Assembly (NCBI RefSeq): GCF_900108855.1
Contig: NZ_FNXY01000007.1
Coordinates: forward strand, 62,001 to 126,000
Direction of reading: 5' to 3'
Source: Dyadobacter koreensis
GTDB lineage: Bacteria > Bacteroidota > Bacteroidia > Cytophagales > Spirosomataceae
Length of the DNA stretch: 64,000 nucleotides
Shown here: in pieces, positions 61,899-64,000 of the stretch
Layout: every line of letters begins with the position of its first letter
How positions within the stretch are numbered: position 1 is the first letter of the stretch
The notes under the pieces: model-generated
The model's input: the letters and a program-made list of their open reading frames with translations, nothing else
Database searches by the model: none
What the model was told of the DNA's origin: nothing
Program-made: the position numbers and the translations under genes

Positions 61899-63401
61899 AT
61901 GAAAAAAACAATTATTTGCTTTTTGCTGATTTCTGTTCTTGCAGGATCTTCGATCATGGCACAGGAATTCAAGGAAAAATATCGTCCGCAGTTTCACTTT
62001 ACACCAAAAGCCAACTGGATGAATGACCCGAATGGTATGGTGTATCACAATGGCATTTACCATCTTTTCTATCAGTATTACCCCAACGACAAGATATGGG
62101 GGCCGATGCACTGGGGACATGCAACAAGTAAGGATATGATCTCATGGAAAGAGCAGCCCATCGCTTTGTACCCGGACAGCCTAGGTTATATTTTTTCCGG
62201 AAGTGCGGTTGTGGATAAAAATAACACCGCAGGGTTTGGAAAAGATGCAATGGTAGCCATTTTTACCCATCATGATCCGATACAGGAAAAGCTAAAAACA
62301 GGTAAGCATGAAACACAAAGTATTGCATACAGCCTGGACGAGGGCAAAACCTGGACGAAATATAAGGGAAATCCGGTGGTTCAAAATCCGGGCATAAGCG
62401 ATTTCAGGGATCCCAAGGTAAGATGGTTTGAAGCCCAGAAAAAATGGATCATGACACTGGCGACCAAAGACCGCATCACATTTTATTCCTCACCTGACCT
62501 TAAATCATGGACTCGTGAAAGTGACTTCGGCGCAAACGAAGGCGGACATGGCGGCGTGTGGGAATGTCCGGATCTGTTTCCTATCAAACACGAAGGAAAA
62601 GAAATCTGGGTCCTCATTGTGAATATCAATCCTGGTGGCCCTAATAAGGGCTCGGCAGGTCAGTATTTTTTAGGAGATTTTGACGGAAAAACGTTTACTT
62701 CTAATTCCAAAGAAACTAAATGGCTGGACTATGGAACGGACAATTATGCGGCCGTTACCTTCGCCAATACCGGTGACCGAAACATTCTGATGGGCTGGAT
62801 GAGCAATTGGCAATATGCTAATCAGGTTCCGACTGATCCGTGGCGTAGTGCAAATACGATTGCCCGAGAGCTAGGTCTAAAAACAGTTGGGAAGGAAATT
62901 TATTTGACCTCAGTTCCGGTTAAAGAGCTTGATGGATTAAGTTCAACAGGTTTTTCAGTAAAAAATGTTAAGATCAAAAATGAATTGGACCTAACGGACA
63001 AAGCGAACAACAAGTCAGGATTATTCCGATTAGACTTAACGACTGAAAGTACGGCAGACATTTCCATCGTACTGGCTAATGAAGCTGGTAACGAGCTCAT
63101 CGTAGGATACGATAAAGCTGCAAATCAGTACTATGTTGATCGTTCTAAATCAGGTAAAACAGATTTTGAGAAAGGGTTCGGAGAAAAACATCTTGCATCA
63201 CGGTTTGCCCCCGGAACGAAGATTTCGTTAACCCTGGTTGCAGATGTAGCCTCGGTTGAGCTTTTTGCGGACAACGGATTGACGGCGATGACTGACATTT
63301 TCTTTCCTGAAACCCCAATGTCAAAACTTGCTATAAAATCTGTTTCCGGCTTAACAATTCAGTCGATAAAATATACTGTTTTGACACCTTCAATGAAGTG
63401 A
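61899..63401 (+). CDS. Glycoside hydrolase family 32 (exo-fructanase/levanase-type)
   Basis: A 500-residue secreted enzyme that hydrolyses fructosyl linkages in sucrose, inulin or levan. Signal peptide 1-21. All three GH32 blocks are present: WMNDPNG with nucleophile Asp43, FRDP with Asp171, and ECPDLF with acid/base Glu222. The five-bladed propeller is followed by the C-terminal beta-sandwich (about 350-495). Length is normal. It is the last gene of the SusC-SusD-GH32 operon, 78 bases after SusD across a palindromic repeat, and is followed by a strong terminator. Levan or inulin preference cannot be told from sequence by eye. Confidence 0.96.
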   Translation: MKKTIICFLLISVLAGSSIMAQEFKEKYRPQFHFTPKANWMNDPNGMVYHNGIYHLFYQYYPNDKIWGPMHWGHATSKDMISWKEQPIALYPDSLGYIFSGSAVVDKNNTAGFGKDAMVAIFTHHDPIQEKLKTGKHETQSIAYSLDEGKTWTKYKGNPVVQNPGISDFRDPKVRWFEAQKKWIMTLATKDRITFYSSPDLKSWTRESDFGANEGGHGGVWECPDLFPIKHEGKEIWVLIVNINPGGPNKGSAGQYFLGDFDGKTFTSNSKETKWLDYGTDNYAAVTFANTGDRNILMGWMSNWQYANQVPTDPWRSANTIARELGLKTVGKEIYLTSVPVKELDGLSSTGFSVKNVKIKNELDLTDKANNKSGLFRLDLTTESTADISIVLANEAGNELIVGYDKAANQYYVDRSKSGKTDFEKGFGEKHLASRFAPGTKISLTLVADVASVELFADNGLTAMTDIFFPETPMSKLAIKSVSGLTIQSIKYTVLTPSMK

Positions 63402-64000
63402 TAGTTTCCTGAGGCCTTAATCTTTTAAATTGCAAATTAATGGCAGGAATAAAAATGGCAGGAAAGTAGGTTAATTACTTTCCTGCCATTTTTTTAGTCC
63501 ACCGACTTCTGTTTTTAAAGTTTTAATAAGCCCGGGTTATGGATCATAAAACCATGACAAACCTGAAAGTTATCATTTGAAAATCCGTTAAATGATAACG
63601 ATTTAAACCATGTCAGCTTATCTCCAACGCAGTTATCTATTTCAACACTTCGTTGTTCTCGCAGCTGCAAACTTTTTCGTGAATTAAAGCCAGCCCCGTG
63701 CTGTTGCCTATATTTCCCAAACCGCTCCGTAACTTTGTGTATATCCCTAGCCTCCTGAGCAGATTTACAACAGCGCTCCCAGAAGCGTCCGTGCATTTAC
63801 ACTCCTTGATAGATCACTGATAACCTGCTCATTCATCCTTTTTTGTATAGCCGCTTCGGAAGGTAAACAATTGCTGATTTCTACAAATGTTGCTATAAGA
63901 TACAAGGTTGTAACAGAAGTTCTTATTCGCTCCCCGGGCTTATTATCCTTATTCTCGCTATCCTAGCACTGCCCTTTTTAAATGCTGTTTTCGATATGAT
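63402..64000. other. 3' flank without a confident gene
   Basis: Holds the GH32 terminator, then about 500 bases in which no gene is convincing. On the minus strand a 93-codon frame covers 63515-63796, and a second frame without ATG runs from about 63940 to 63763, ending in QKRMNEQVISDLSRSVNART. On the plus strand the last 100 bases read as a hydrophobic stretch (LIILILAILALPFLNAVF) that leaves the window. A degraded gene or the start of a membrane protein gene is possible. Confidence 0.4.
63451..63497 (+). terminator. Strong terminator after the GH32 gene
   Basis: Perfect 18-bp inverted repeat, AAAAATGGCAGGAAAGTA (63451-63468) and its complement (63476-63493), with a seven-base loop and a T-run. 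It ends the SusC-SusD-GH32 transcript. Confidence 0.92.

Overview
The window looks like a chromosomal segment of a Bacteroidota bacterium, most like Cytophagales/Spirosomaceae (Dyadobacter-type). The evidence is gene content only: a SusC/SusD pair, many short lipoproteins with a lipobox, several AraC-, Crp/Fnr- and HxlR-type regulators, an ECF sigma factor, sigma-54 activators with GAF domains, and one promoter that fits the Bacteroidota TTTG / TAnnTTTG pattern. No rRNA, tRNA, CRISPR array, insertion sequence or prophage was recognised. The genus assignment is inference.

Layout. 1-2159: catalase-peroxidase katG, minus strand, cut by the window start. 2.5-5.1 kb: two lipoproteins and a secreted SGNH hydrolase. 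5.1-12.8 kb: a surface-sugar cluster with a GT-C-like membrane protein, a TIGR04325-type methyltransferase, a DxD glycosyltransferase, an FdtA-type sugar ketoisomerase and four GT2 enzymes, two of them adjacent relatives. 12.8-14.2 kb: gene-poor, possibly decayed DNA. 14.2-24.0 kb: DUF808 membrane protein, AraC regulator beside a carboxymuconolactone-decarboxylase-like protein, a redoxin followed by a hybrid histidine kinase, a purple-acid-type phosphatase and an endonuclease/exonuclease/phosphatase-family enzyme. 24.1-25.2 kb: gene remnants, including an aldo/keto reductase that has lost its middle. 25.3-35.0 kb: SDR oxidoreductase, ECF sigma factor with a membrane partner, VOC protein, two Crp/Fnr regulators, three alpha/beta hydrolases and two AraC regulators.

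35.2-46.4 kb is the most coherent regulatory block. Two sigma-54 activators (one a response regulator, one a 1060-residue GAF protein) are divergent from a TPR histidine kinase. Their shared upstream region carries two copies of an 18-bp near-palindrome exactly 31 bp apart. The kinase gene is followed by three exported proteins: a YcaC-like cysteine hydrolase, a YtcJ-like amidohydrolase and an alginate-export-type porin. A 16-bp palindrome lies in front of them. A signalling-controlled uptake and hydrolysis system for an unknown amide-like compound is a reasonable inference.

46.6-56.3 kb: DUF1348 protein, a second Asp-nucleophile alpha/beta hydrolase, a divergent GAPDH with a CxxC active site, a PNPOx-like protein, a Gfo/Idh/MocA oxidoreductase, a zinc alcohol dehydrogenase, an HxlR regulator with a clear operator and promoter, and an NTF2-like protein. 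56.9-63.4 kb: a compact fructan utilisation locus (SusC, SusD, GH32) ending in a strong terminator. The last 600 bases hold no confident gene.
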